From Acidobacteriota bacterium (lineage in GTDB: Bacteria; Acidobacteriota; Aminicenantia; Aminicenantales; Saccharicenantaceae), in contig JAWSUF010000009.1 in NCBI GenBank assembly GCA_033549365.1, positions 46,278 through 110,277 of the forward strand: a DNA stretch of 64,000 nt, given 5' to 3'. The notes under the pieces are model-generated. The model did no database searches and had not been told where the DNA came from. It saw nothing but the letters and a program-made list of their open reading frames with translations. The translations under genes were made by a program, and so were the position numbers. Below, in pieces: positions 26,817 to 35,305 of the stretch (positions within the stretch are counted from its first letter, which is position 1; the number at the start of each line of letters is the position of its first letter).

Positions 26817-27971
26817 ATGAAAATCGCGGCGGTCACCGGGCCTTCGGGAAGCGGTAAAACATACCTCATCCGGGCCCTGATCCGTGAGGCGAAATCGCGA
26901 GGACTGAAGATCGCCGTCGTCAAGCATTGTGCCCACGGATTCGATCTCGACCCCAAGGGCAAGGATTCCCGGCTGTTCACGGAGGCCGGAGCGGACCGCG
27001 TCGCTCTGGTCTCGCCCGACCGGGTCGCCGTAATCGACAACGACCCGGATAAATCCGGGCTCCGCTCCCTGGCCGAACGCCTCCATCCCCGGGCCGATAT
27101 CGTTCTCGTGGAAGGCGGACGCGCCGTCCCAGGACTCAAGCGGATCGAGATTCTGCCGGCGGCAAGAAAGACGGTTGCGCCGTCGCCCGGATTGATCGCC
27201 GCAGTCGGCAAGGGCGTCGCCGGCGGAAAAGTCCCGGTCTTCGCCCCGGATCAGGTGAGTGACATCCTGGATTTTCTGCTTTTAAATGCGGCGGATGCTC
27301 GTTCAGAAATTGTCCTGAAGGCCGGCGGTCGGGTAGGGGACACGGGTGAGAACTTGAAGAAAGCGATGTTCTCCGCCCATGACCCCGAGGTTCTGGCGGT
27401 TCTCCGTTCCTCCGTCGTGGCGATCGCCGGAGCCGGGGGGTTGGGATCGAACGCGGCGGTCTGCCTGGCCCGGGCCGGCGTTGGGCGTCTCATTATCGCC
27501 GACTGCGACCGTGTGGAGCCCTCCAACCTCAATCGCCAGTATTTCTTCATCGAGCAAATCGGTGAGAGAAAAGTCCGGGCTCTTCGGGAAAATCTCATGC
27601 GGATCAATCCTTTCAGTGCCTATGAGATCCACGATATCAAAGTGACGCCGTCGCGGGTCGCCCGCCTGTTCGGCAAAGCCGACATCCTGATCGAGGCCTT
27701 TGACCGGGCCGAATCCAAACAGATGCTGATCGAGACGTGGCTGAGCCGGTTTCCCGACAAGCCCGTCATTGCGGCCTCAGGTCTCGCCGGCTACGGAAAG
27801 AACAGCAAAATCCGGACGAGGCGTCTCGGATCGCTCCATATCTGCGGCGACGAAGAGAGCGAATGCGCCCCGGACACGAGCCCTATGGCGCCCCGCGTCG
27901 CCGCCGTTGCCGCGCTCCAGGCCAATCTGGCCGTAGAACTTCTGATGAAAGCGAGTAAAAAACATGTTTAA
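26817..27971 (+). CDS. MobB-ThiF fusion protein
   Basis: A 384-residue continuous frame joining two families. Residues about 1-150 match MobB, the GTPase-like accessory protein of molybdopterin guanine dinucleotide synthesis: P-loop GPSGSGKTY (8-16), then [18 protein letters not shown] and [14 protein letters not shown]. Residues about 200-384 are an E1-like ThiF of the short anaerobe type: [57 protein letters not shown]. ThiF/MoeB proteins adenylate the C-terminal Gly-Gly of ThiS or MoaD. A link to W/Mo-cofactor synthesis for the AOR enzymes and MoaD-like protein in this window is plausible but inferred. ppnP overlaps its 3' end by 8 bp. Confidence 0.88.
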   Translation: MKIAAVTGPSGSGKTYLIRALIREAKSRGLKIAVVKHCAHGFDLDPKGKDSRLFTEAGADRVALVSPDRVAVIDNDPDKSGLRSLAERLHPRADIVLVEGGRAVPGLKRIEILPAARKTVAPSPGLIAAVGKGVAGGKVPVFAPDQVSDILDFLLLNAADARSEIVLKAGGRVGDTGENLKKAMFSAHDPEVLAVLRSSVVAIAGAGGLGSNAAVCLARAGVGRLIIADCDRVEPSNLNRQYFFIEQIGERKVRALRENLMRINPFSAYEIHDIKVTPSRVARLFGKADILIEAFDRAESKQMLIETWLSRFPDKPVIAASGLAGYGKNSKIRTRRLGSLHICGDEESECAPDTSPMAPRVAAVAALQANLAVELLMKASKKHV

Positions 27972-28245
27972 GGTCAACGAGTATTTCGACGGCAAAGTGA
28001 AATCCCTGGCTTTTGAGACCGGCGATGGTCCGGCCACGATCGGCGTCATCGCCCCCGGTGAATATGAATTCGGCACGGCGACCAAGGAAATCATGACTGT
28101 CGTCAGCGGCAAAATGGACGTTCGCCAGCCGGATGCGGCCGACTGGAAGCCTTACGGCGCCGGCGAAAGCTTCATCGTCGAGTCCGGAAAAAAATTCAAG
28201 GTTCGGTCGTCCGGCGAAACCGCCTACCTCTGCCTCTATAAATAG
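27964..28245 (+). CDS. ppnP: Pyrimidine/purine nucleoside phosphorylase PpnP
   Basis: A 93-residue single-domain cupin-like enzyme (formerly DUF1255/YaiE) that phosphorolyses several nucleosides to base and ribose-1-phosphate. The motifs [38 protein letters not shown] and [16 protein letters not shown] span the whole protein and match the family. Its ATG overlaps the end of the MobB-ThiF gene, so it is probably translated from the same message, although no functional link is obvious. Confidence 0.93.
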   Translation: MFKVNEYFDGKVKSLAFETGDGPATIGVIAPGEYEFGTATKEIMTVVSGKMDVRQPDAADWKPYGAGESFIVESGKKFKVRSSGETAYLCLYK

Positions 28246-28341
28246 CGCGATCTCGCTCCCAATCCCTCGCCGGTCCCTCCTTCGGGAGCGGGCCCTGACA
28301 TTCCCATCGGGTGGATTTTCATATCCAGACTTCGCGGGGAT

Positions 28342-29325
28342 TCACTTCCCGGGCAGGTAACGTTTCGGGAACTTGGCCACGACCGTGTAGTTCGGATCGA
28401 CCACGTTCGCGACCTGCGCCGTCCCCACCTGGGACAGGACCTGGAGGGCGTCCCAGCGGTCGAAGCCGTACTCGGACTCGAGCCACTTGACCATCTCGAC
28501 GTGGGCGATCCGGAAGGCGTCAAGCAGAGGCCGGGCCGAACCCGCGACCATAATGAAGTCTCCGTTTTCAAGCCGCGGCCAGGCGATCTCTTTATTTTTT
28601 AGGAGCCCGAATTCAAAAATAACATCAGCCGTCGTCTCGATCCCGCTGCCGATAATCTCTCCGTCGCCCTGGAGGGCATGGACATCGCCGAAATAGAAGC
28701 CGGCTCCCTCATGATGGACGGGAAGGTAGACGGTTGTTCCTTCACGGGCTTCGGAGGTATCCATGTTTCCGCCGAAGGTTGACGGCACCCCTCCCGGGAT
28801 TGCCTGATCGCCGGGAGGCGCCGTGGCCAGACGGCCGACCATCGGGACCAGATCCACGCGGATCCGCCTGATGCGGCTTTTAGGGAGATCCAGGACGGCC
28901 GAGCGCCCGTCCGGATCAATCTCCCAGAGAAACATCCTGTCGGGCACGGGGTCGTGGAGCATCGGCGTCGATTCGGTCGCAGTCAGGCAACCGTAGACCG
29001 TCGATGTTCCGGACCGGCCGACCGGCGCGTTTGGACGGATCTTTAGAATCCGGACGACGAGCGTGTCACCCGGCATGGCGCCTTCGACGGCGATGGGGCC
29101 GACCTCGCCCGGCCACGGCGCGTCCTTTCCTGCGAACCAGTCCGACCAGAGCGTGTTCGTCTCAAGGACGTCTCCCGGTTTCAGCGTGAGCACCGGCTCA
29201 CGGGCGGCGTAGGTCTGAACTCCCTTGACCGGTTGAAAGCGTACGACCTCGGCGGCTGTTGGAATCGGGCCGTCCCCAAAGACAAAGACGGCAAGGCACG
29301 GCAGAAGCCACGATTTGTTTCTCAT
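28342..29325 (-). CDS. Secreted acetamidase/formamidase-family protein
   Basis: A 327-residue FmdA/AmdA-family amidohydrolase that would release ammonia from short amides. The N-terminus is a signal peptide (MRNKSWLLPCLAVFVFGDG), which is unusual because most family members are cytoplasmic. The motifs VLETNTLWSDWF, GPIAVEGAMPGDTL, FGGNMDTSEAREGTTVYLPVHHEGA and FYFGDVHALQGDGEI are characteristic. The gene stands alone, convergent with ppnP. The 96-bp gap before ppnP contains a loose inverted repeat (CGCTCCC/GGGAGCG) but no T-tract. Confidence 0.9.
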   Translation of the reverse strand: MRNKSWLLPCLAVFVFGDGPIPTAAEVVRFQPVKGVQTYAAREPVLTLKPGDVLETNTLWSDWFAGKDAPWPGEVGPIAVEGAMPGDTLVVRILKIRPNAPVGRSGTSTVYGCLTATESTPMLHDPVPDRMFLWEIDPDGRSAVLDLPKSRIRRIRVDLVPMVGRLATAPPGDQAIPGGVPSTFGGNMDTSEAREGTTVYLPVHHEGAGFYFGDVHALQGDGEIIGSGIETTADVIFEFGLLKNKEIAWPRLENGDFIMVAGSARPLLDAFRIAHVEMVKWLESEYGFDRWDALQVLSQVGTAQVANVVDPNYTVVAKFPKRYLPGK

Positions 29326-29436
29326 CGGTCCCTCCTCGAAGGCAATGCATCAACTCGAAAAATTGTACACCGTTGGTCCGTCCCGGTAAAGGCCGGGGGG
29401 AATTCATCCGATATGACTATCGGTCGCTGGAAGTTG

Positions 29437-29464
29437 TTGACATAGGTGGAAAGCGGAGTATATT
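29437..29464 (+). promoter_or_regulatory. Promoter of the kinase-SUMF1-hydrolase gene
   Basis: Consensus -35 TTGACA (29437-29442), a 16-bp spacer and TATATT (29459-29464), 24 bp before the start. AAGGAGGG provides the ribosome-binding site. A near-copy of the ribosome-binding site and start region precedes the next kinase. Confidence 0.65.
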
Positions 29465-29471
29465 AAAGCCA

Positions 29472-30175
29472 AAAGGAGGGCGCGGGTCATGAAGTGTCTG
29501 AAATGTCACGTCGAAAATCCCGATGATTCCCGATTCTGCGGCCGCTGCGCGGCGCCGCTCGGCCCGGAGGACGCCGCCTTTTCCCTGACGAAAACCATCG
29601 CAACGCCGAGTCCCGTCCCGGCGCCGGACACGCTCGTCACCGGGAAATACAAGATCGTCGAGGAGCTAGGCCGGGGCGGGATGGGTGTTGTCTTCAAGGC
29701 CGAGGACTTGAAGCTGAATCGATATGTTGCGCTCAAGTTCCTGCCGCTGCATCTTGCCGGATCGTCCGAGCTCAAGGAGCGGTTTCTGATCGAGGCCCAG
29801 GCGGCCGCGGCGCTGTCGCATCCGAACATCTGCGTAATCCATGAAGTGGGGGAGGACGACGGCCGTCCCTTCATCGCCATGGAATACGTGGAGGGCGAGA
29901 CGCTGCGGGACAGGGTCAAGCGGGGGCCTTTGAAACCGGAAGAAGCTCTGCCCGTCATAACGCAGATCACCGCCGGATTGGCCGAGGCCCACGCCAAGGG
30001 CATCATCCACCGGGACATCAAGAGCGCCAACATCATGGTTACGACGAAAGGCCAGGCCAAGGTCATGGACTTCGGGCTGGCCAAGCTTCGGGGCGGGAGT
30101 TCGTTGACGCGGACACAGACGACATTAGGGACGGTGGCCTACATGTCGCCGGAGCAGGCCCGTGGGGACGAGCTG
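29472..30175 (+). repeat. 5' kinase-gene duplication, copy A
   Basis: From the ribosome-binding site through the kinase activation segment, this stretch is a diverged direct duplicate of 32619-33324. Blocks of near-identical DNA (the zinc ribbon and the DFG-to-APE segment) alternate with more diverged blocks, which suggests gene conversion. Beyond it the two genes share only weak kinase similarity and then nothing. Confidence 0.8.
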
Positions 30176-32584
30176 GACCAGCGCACCGACCTCTGGTCGC
30201 TGGGGGTTGTCCTCTATGAGATGCTGACGGGAGAGCTGCCGTTCAAGGGCGACCGGGACTTGTCGATCATTCATTCGATCGTCCACGAGGAGCCCAAGCC
30301 CATCGCGGCCCGCAAACCGCCCATTCCCGAAGAGCTCCAGCAGGTCGTCGCCCGAGCGCTCAGAAAGAATCGCGACTCGCGCTACGCCACGGCCGGGGAC
30401 ATGCTCCTTGATTTGAGAAGATACCACGAGGCCCTTCAGGCCGAAGCCGCCGGGTTGTTCAACATGCGCACGCTCGTGAAGCGCCTCCGCCGCCCCGCTG
30501 TCGCGGTCCCCACGGTGCTGGCGGTCGTCGTGATCGCGGCGGGGGCTTTTCTCTATTTCAACCACAAGGACAAGGTCCGTTGGGCCCGGCAGGTGGCTTT
30601 CCCGGAGATCGAGCGGATGATCGCCGACAACGACGTTTGGCGAAACCTCGTCCCGCCTTACCGTCTTGCGGTCCAGGCAGAGTCTATTCTCGGGAGCGAC
30701 CCCAAGCTGGCGGAGCTTTTTGCAAAATGCTCCCTAAACATCGACGTCAAGACGGAGCCTCCGGGAGCCAAGGCTTACATGAAGGAGTATGCGACCCCCG
30801 AAGCCGAGTGGACCTATGTGGGCGAAACCCCGATCGAGAAATTACGAATGCCCATTGGGTTCTTCCGCTGGAAGTTCGAAAAGGAGGGCTACGAGACCGT
30901 CCTGGCCGCGGCGTCGACATGGAAAATGCCCTCACTTTCGGTCGATAAACCAGGCATTCCAGACTCACTTATGAGAACTCTCGATAAGGAAGGAAGCATA
31001 CCTCCAGCCATGGTCCGTATCCCGGGCGCTGAGCTTGCCATCGGGAAACTGGAGGACTTCTTCATCGATAAGCACGAGGTTACCAACAGGCAATTCATGG
31101 AGTTCGTCGACAAGGGCGGCTACAGGAACAGGGAATATTGGAAATACCCCGTTATCAAAGACGGGAAAGAGATTGCCTTGGAAGAAGCGATGCGGGAGTT
31201 CGTGGACCAGACAGGCCTGCCCGGTCCCTCGACCTGGAGCGCGGGAGATTATCCCGATGGTCAAGGAGATCATCCTGTGTCGGGCGTCAGCTGGTATGAG
31301 GCGGCGGCCTACGCCGAATACGCCGGAAAGAGCCTGCCGACCTCCGCACACTGGGGTGTGGCTTTAGGAGCTTTCACTCCGATGTTCCAACTGTATCAGC
31401 TCGGCGGCATCGCGGTCATCGCCTCCTTCAGTCATATCGGGACCGGGCAAGACACCGTTCCGGTCGGAAGCCTCCAGGGCTTCACGCCCTATGGGGCCTA
31501 CGATATGACGGGCAATGTCCGGGAATGGTGTTGGAACGAGACCCAGGCAGGAAGGATCATCCGGGGCGGCGCGTGGGGCGAGAACACCTACGAGGCCGTG
31601 AATATTCGTCATGCCCCGAGCATGGATCGCTCCGCCAAGAACGGTTTCCGGTGCGCGTTCTATCCGCAACCCGAGGCCGTCCCCGAAGCGGCCTTCGCGT
31701 TCCGGCGCCTCGGGGACACTATCGACCTCCGCGTCCGGCAACCGGTGCCCGATCCCATTTTCGAGATCTACAAAGACCAGTTCTTCTACGACAAGACGGC
31801 GCTCGACGCCCGCGTGGAATCGCGGAAAGAAAACCCCGGCGGCTGGGTCCACGAGCGGGTCTCGTTCGACGCCGCTTATGGCGGCGAGCGGGTTCTGGCC
31901 CATCTCTTTCTGCCTGTGAATGCGCTTCCTCCCTTTCAGACGGTCATCTACTTTCCGGGGAGCGCTTCGACCTGGGAGAACTCGAGTCGGGACATCGAAA
32001 CCTACTATGAATTCACGATGTTCCTTTCTTTTCTCGTGAAGAACGGCCGGGCCGTCCTCTATCCCGTTTATAAAGGGACTTTCGAACGCGTATTCCCGGA
32101 ATCGGCTTCGCTTCATTTGGGGGGTGATTCCCATGCCTACACCGAATTCCTCATCCAGGTCGTCAAGGATTTCAAGCGCAGCATCGACTACCTGGAAACC
32201 CGCCCGGACATCGACAGCCGGAAGTTCGCCTTTTATGGTATGAGCTGGGGCGGCATGTTGGGGGCGATCATCCCGGCGGTGGAAGAGCGTCTTCAGGCCG
32301 GCGTTTTGTGTGCGGGAGGTCTTCGGGGGCGGGCCGTCCGTTCCGAAGCTCAGCAAATCAACTACGTCACCCGCGTCCGAACGCCGACGCTGATGTTGAA
32401 CGGCCGGTACGACACGAACTTCGGCCTGGAGGAGAGCATCAGGCCGATGTTCGAATTCCTCGGAACGCCCCTCGAGCACAAGCGGATGATTCTCTACGAC
32501 ACCGACCACATCCCCCCGCGGAACGAATACATCAAGGAGATCCTGGCCTGGCTCGACAAGTATTTGGGCCCCGTGGAGAGATAG
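29489..32584 (+). CDS. Ser/Thr protein kinase - SUMF1 domain - alpha/beta-hydrolase fusion
   Basis: A 1031-residue multidomain protein. A zinc ribbon (Cys3/6 and Cys17/20) leads into a complete PASTA-less Hanks-type kinase at about 53-313: GRGGMGVVFK, catalytic Lys83, HRDIKSAN at 174, DFGLAK at 194. One membrane helix spans about 337-357. Outside is a PEGA-like strand region (NIDVKTEPPGAKAYMKE), a SUMF1/formylglycine-generating-enzyme-like domain (DKHEVTNRQFMEFVDKGG, GVSWYEAAAYAEYAG, YDMTGNVREWCWNE, NGFRCAF), and a dienelactone-hydrolase-like domain with GMSWGG (Ser), RYDTNF (Asp) and DTDHIPP (His). The layout puts an enzyme on the outside of a cytoplasmic kinase. The hydrolase looks catalytically complete. 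The substrate is unknown. Confidence 0.92.
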   Translation: MKCLKCHVENPDDSRFCGRCAAPLGPEDAAFSLTKTIATPSPVPAPDTLVTGKYKIVEELGRGGMGVVFKAEDLKLNRYVALKFLPLHLAGSSELKERFLIEAQAAAALSHPNICVIHEVGEDDGRPFIAMEYVEGETLRDRVKRGPLKPEEALPVITQITAGLAEAHAKGIIHRDIKSANIMVTTKGQAKVMDFGLAKLRGGSSLTRTQTTLGTVAYMSPEQARGDELDQRTDLWSLGVVLYEMLTGELPFKGDRDLSIIHSIVHEEPKPIAARKPPIPEELQQVVARALRKNRDSRYATAGDMLLDLRRYHEALQAEAAGLFNMRTLVKRLRRPAVAVPTVLAVVVIAAGAFLYFNHKDKVRWARQVAFPEIERMIADNDVWRNLVPPYRLAVQAESILGSDPKLAELFAKCSLNIDVKTEPPGAKAYMKEYATPEAEWTYVGETPIEKLRMPIGFFRWKFEKEGYETVLAAASTWKMPSLSVDKPGIPDSLMRTLDKEGSIPPAMVRIPGAELAIGKLEDFFIDKHEVTNRQFMEFVDKGGYRNREYWKYPVIKDGKEIALEEAMREFVDQTGLPGPSTWSAGDYPDGQGDHPVSGVSWYEAAAYAEYAGKSLPTSAHWGVALGAFTPMFQLYQLGGIAVIASFSHIGTGQDTVPVGSLQGFTPYGAYDMTGNVREWCWNETQAGRIIRGGAWGENTYEAVNIRHAPSMDRSAKNGFRCAFYPQPEAVPEAAFAFRRLGDTIDLRVRQPVPDPIFEIYKDQFFYDKTALDARVESRKENPGGWVHERVSFDAAYGGERVLAHLFLPVNALPPFQTVIYFPGSASTWENSSRDIETYYEFTMFLSFLVKNGRAVLYPVYKGTFERVFPESASLHLGGDSHAYTEFLIQVVKDFKRSIDYLETRPDIDSRKFAFYGMSWGGMLGAIIPAVEERLQAGVLCAGGLRGRAVRSEAQQINYVTRVRTPTLMLNGRYDTNFGLEESIRPMFEFLGTPLEHKRMILYDTDHIPPRNEYIKEILAWLDKYLGPVER

Positions 32585-32618
32585 GTATGACATCGTTTTG
32601 GATCGGAGCATCTTAATG

Positions 32619-33324
32619 GCAAGGAGGGCTGGTCATGAAGTGTCTGAAATGTCACGTCGAAAATCCCGATGATTCCCGGTTCTGCGGCCGCTGCGGGGCG
32701 CCGTTCGGTCCGGAGGATGCGGCCTTTTCCCTGACAAAAACCATCGCAACGCCGATTCCCGTCCCGGCGCGGGACGCGCTCATCGCCGGGAAATACAAGA
32801 TCGTCGAGGAACTCGGCCGGGGCGGGATGGGTGTTGTCTTCAAGGCCGAGGACCTGAAGTTGAATCGGTGCGTCGCCCTGAAATTCCTACCGCCTCATCT
32901 TTCCGAATCGGCCGAGCTCAAGGAGCGGTTTCTGATCGAGGCCCGGGCGGCCGCGGCGCTGTCGCATCCGAACATCTGCGTCATCCATGAAGTGGGGGAG
33001 GACGTAGGCCGTCCCTTCATCGCCATGGAATACGTGGAGGGCGAGACGCTGCGGGACAGGATCAAACGGGATGGCGTTCTCCCGGCCGGGGATGCGCTGG
33101 CCTTCGCCGGCCAGGTTGCGGCCGGACTGGGCGAGGCCCACGCTAAGGGCATCATTCACCGGGACATCAAGAGCGCCAACATCATGGTCACGGAGAAAGG
33201 CCGGGCCAAAGTCATGGACTTCGGGCTGGCCAAGCTTCGGGGCGGGAGTTCGTTGACGCGGACACAGACGACATTGGGGACGGTGGCCTACATGTCGCCG
33301 GAGCAGGCCCGGGGCGATGAGCTC
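32619..33324 (+). repeat. 5' kinase-gene duplication, copy B
   Basis: Partner of the duplicate beginning at 29472. It has one extra codon near the RIKRDGV segment. The shared region includes the GGTCATGAAGTGTCTG start area, so the duplication carried its translation signals. Confidence 0.8.
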
Positions 33325-35148
33325 GATCCGCGGACGGACATCTGGTCGCTGGGCATTGTTCTTTGCGAGATGCTGACCGGGGAGCCGCCCTTCAAGGGGG
33401 ATCACGACCAGACGGTCATCCACGCGATCCTGCATAAGGAGCCGAAACCGCCGTCCCAGATCAAGGACGGGCTGCCCGTGGGGATGGATGGAATCGTTCT
33501 CCGGGCCCTGGCCAAGAGGACTGGGGACCGCTATCAGACGATGGAGGAGTTTCAGGGAGACGTCGAAGCGGTGGCCGAAGGCCTGAAGCCCCTCAGGGCC
33601 CGGCCGGTCCGAAGGATCTTCGGGATCCGGGCGGCTCACGTCGGTTCCGCTGCGGCCGCCGTTCTGGCGATTCTCATCGGCGTCAATGTCGGGGGCGTCC
33701 GGGACCGGATTCTTGGAAGAACCGCGCCTCTCGCCCCGGCCCTCAGGCTGGCCGTCCTGCCGTTCGTCAACATCGCCGGCGACGCCGAGCAGGATTATCT
33801 CTCCGACGGGCTGACCCAGGAGATGATCTCCCAGCTCGGACGCCTGAACCCGTCGGGATTGAACGTCATTGCCCGAAGCTCGGTCATGCGCTACAAAAAG
33901 GGGGACACGCCGATCGACCAGGTCGGCCGGGAGCTCGGCGTGGAGTATGTCCTGGAGGGTAGCACCCGTCACGAGGGGGGCCAAGTCCGCATCACCGCCG
34001 AGCTCATCAAGGTGGAGGACCAGACGCAGCTCTGGACAAAAACCTACGAGCGTGAGGTCTCCGGCTTACTCACGGTGCAGAGCGAGGTGGCCCAGAATGT
34101 GGCCGATGCCCTGGCGCTCAAGCTGCTCCCTGAAGAGAAGACCCGCCTGACCTCCGCCCGAACCGTCAACCCCGAAGTCTATGACGCCTATCTCAAGGGG
34201 ATGTTCTACGTGTCGCAGAACACCCAGGAAAGCTTCGATAAGGGCATGAAAATCCTGCATCAGGCCGTGGAGATCGACCCCGCCGAACCTTTGGCCTATC
34301 TCGGTCTCGCGGAGGGATACATCACCCTCGGTCACGGCGGCGCGGAGCTGCATGATGCCTTCAAGAGAGCCCGGGCCGCCGCCGAGCAGGCCCTAAAGCT
34401 TGACCAGAATATGGCGGAAGCTGTGGGCGCCCTGGCCCATGTCGCCCTTTATTACGAGTGGGATTGGGAAAAGGCCGAAAGGCTCTTCAAGCAGGCCCTC
34501 GAGCTCAACCCCAGCGTGGCCATGACCCACTATCATTACGCGTGGTATCTGCCTCTCGTCGACCGGCTCGACGAAGCCATCGAGCACCATAAGATCGCCC
34601 GCGACCTCGACCCGCTCCGGCCTTTGCATACGGCCTGGCTGGGCGGATTGTACAACTATGCCGGCCGGTTCGATGAAGCGATCGTCGAAGCCAACAAGGC
34701 CCTCGAGTTGAATCCGAAATTTGGGCCGAGTTTCAATGTGTTGTGTGCGGCTTACCTGTGTAAAAACATGCCTGATGAGGCGATCGCCGCGGCCCTGCGC
34801 TTAAAGGAGTTATTGCCTGAAGAGGGGAATGCCTTTTTATGCATGGCTTATGTGTCGGCCGGGCGGAGGGAAGAGGCGTTGGAGATCTCGTCGATGTTCG
34901 AGAAAGATACGCTTAGGTTCCTTACAGTATCCCAGGCCTATCTGGCTCTTGGTGACAAAGACGAAGCATTTCGGGTGCTCGAAAGTGCTTACGAGGCTCA
35001 TCGGGCCACGTTGCCGTGGATCAGAGTGCACTGGAAAGCCGGCGGGGGATTCGAGGCCGTCTACGACGATCCGCGCTTCCAGGACCTGCTGCGGAGAATG
35101 AACCTTTCTCGGCCAAGCCGCTCCGTTCCCCGCAAAGGAACCATTTAG
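32635..35148 (+). CDS. Ser/Thr protein kinase with TolB-like and TPR sensor domain
   Basis: An 837-residue kinase. The zinc ribbon and Hanks kinase domain are nearly the same as in the preceding gene (GRGGMGVVFK, HRDIKSAN, DFGLAK, then DIWSLGIVLCEMLTGEPPF). A membrane helix at about 336-357 is followed by a TolB/FlgO-like domain (LRLAVLPFVNIAGDAEQDYLSDGLTQEMISQL is its hallmark start, with YVLEGSTRHEGGQVRI). At least six TPR helices then run to about residue 800 (LGLAEGYITLG, EWDWEKAERLFKQALELNP, YNYAGRFDEAIVEANKALELNP). Such architectures occur widely in Acidobacteriota. It follows the first kinase by 50 bp with no promoter seen, so co-transcription is likely. Confidence 0.92.
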   Translation: MKCLKCHVENPDDSRFCGRCGAPFGPEDAAFSLTKTIATPIPVPARDALIAGKYKIVEELGRGGMGVVFKAEDLKLNRCVALKFLPPHLSESAELKERFLIEARAAAALSHPNICVIHEVGEDVGRPFIAMEYVEGETLRDRIKRDGVLPAGDALAFAGQVAAGLGEAHAKGIIHRDIKSANIMVTEKGRAKVMDFGLAKLRGGSSLTRTQTTLGTVAYMSPEQARGDELDPRTDIWSLGIVLCEMLTGEPPFKGDHDQTVIHAILHKEPKPPSQIKDGLPVGMDGIVLRALAKRTGDRYQTMEEFQGDVEAVAEGLKPLRARPVRRIFGIRAAHVGSAAAAVLAILIGVNVGGVRDRILGRTAPLAPALRLAVLPFVNIAGDAEQDYLSDGLTQEMISQLGRLNPSGLNVIARSSVMRYKKGDTPIDQVGRELGVEYVLEGSTRHEGGQVRITAELIKVEDQTQLWTKTYEREVSGLLTVQSEVAQNVADALALKLLPEEKTRLTSARTVNPEVYDAYLKGMFYVSQNTQESFDKGMKILHQAVEIDPAEPLAYLGLAEGYITLGHGGAELHDAFKRARAAAEQALKLDQNMAEAVGALAHVALYYEWDWEKAERLFKQALELNPSVAMTHYHYAWYLPLVDRLDEAIEHHKIARDLDPLRPLHTAWLGGLYNYAGRFDEAIVEANKALELNPKFGPSFNVLCAAYLCKNMPDEAIAAALRLKELLPEEGNAFLCMAYVSAGRREEALEISSMFEKDTLRFLTVSQAYLALGDKDEAFRVLESAYEAHRATLPWIRVHWKAGGGFEAVYDDPRFQDLLRRMNLSRPSRSVPRKGTI

Positions 35149-35305
35149 TCCAGCCGATATGATCCACCCGCCGTACGATTGATCGTGCCGGCGCTTCTCC
35201 GGGCTGACTCCGGCCGGCCCGTCGCGGAACTTCAGGTCTCTTTTTCGGCGAAAACGCTATAATGCGGAATTGATTTTTTCAAGAGTGATGTATCCGAGGG
35301 AGTCC

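Noticed and set aside
28255..28300. CGCTCCC/GGGAGCG inverted repeat between ppnP and the acetamidase gene as a terminator
   Set aside because: The loop is over 20 nt and there is no T-tract on either strand.
35258..35263. A plus-strand TATAAT in the gap after the second kinase
   Set aside because: There is no -35 at the correct distance, and the only downstream plus-strand frame is antisense to the aldehyde dehydrogenase.
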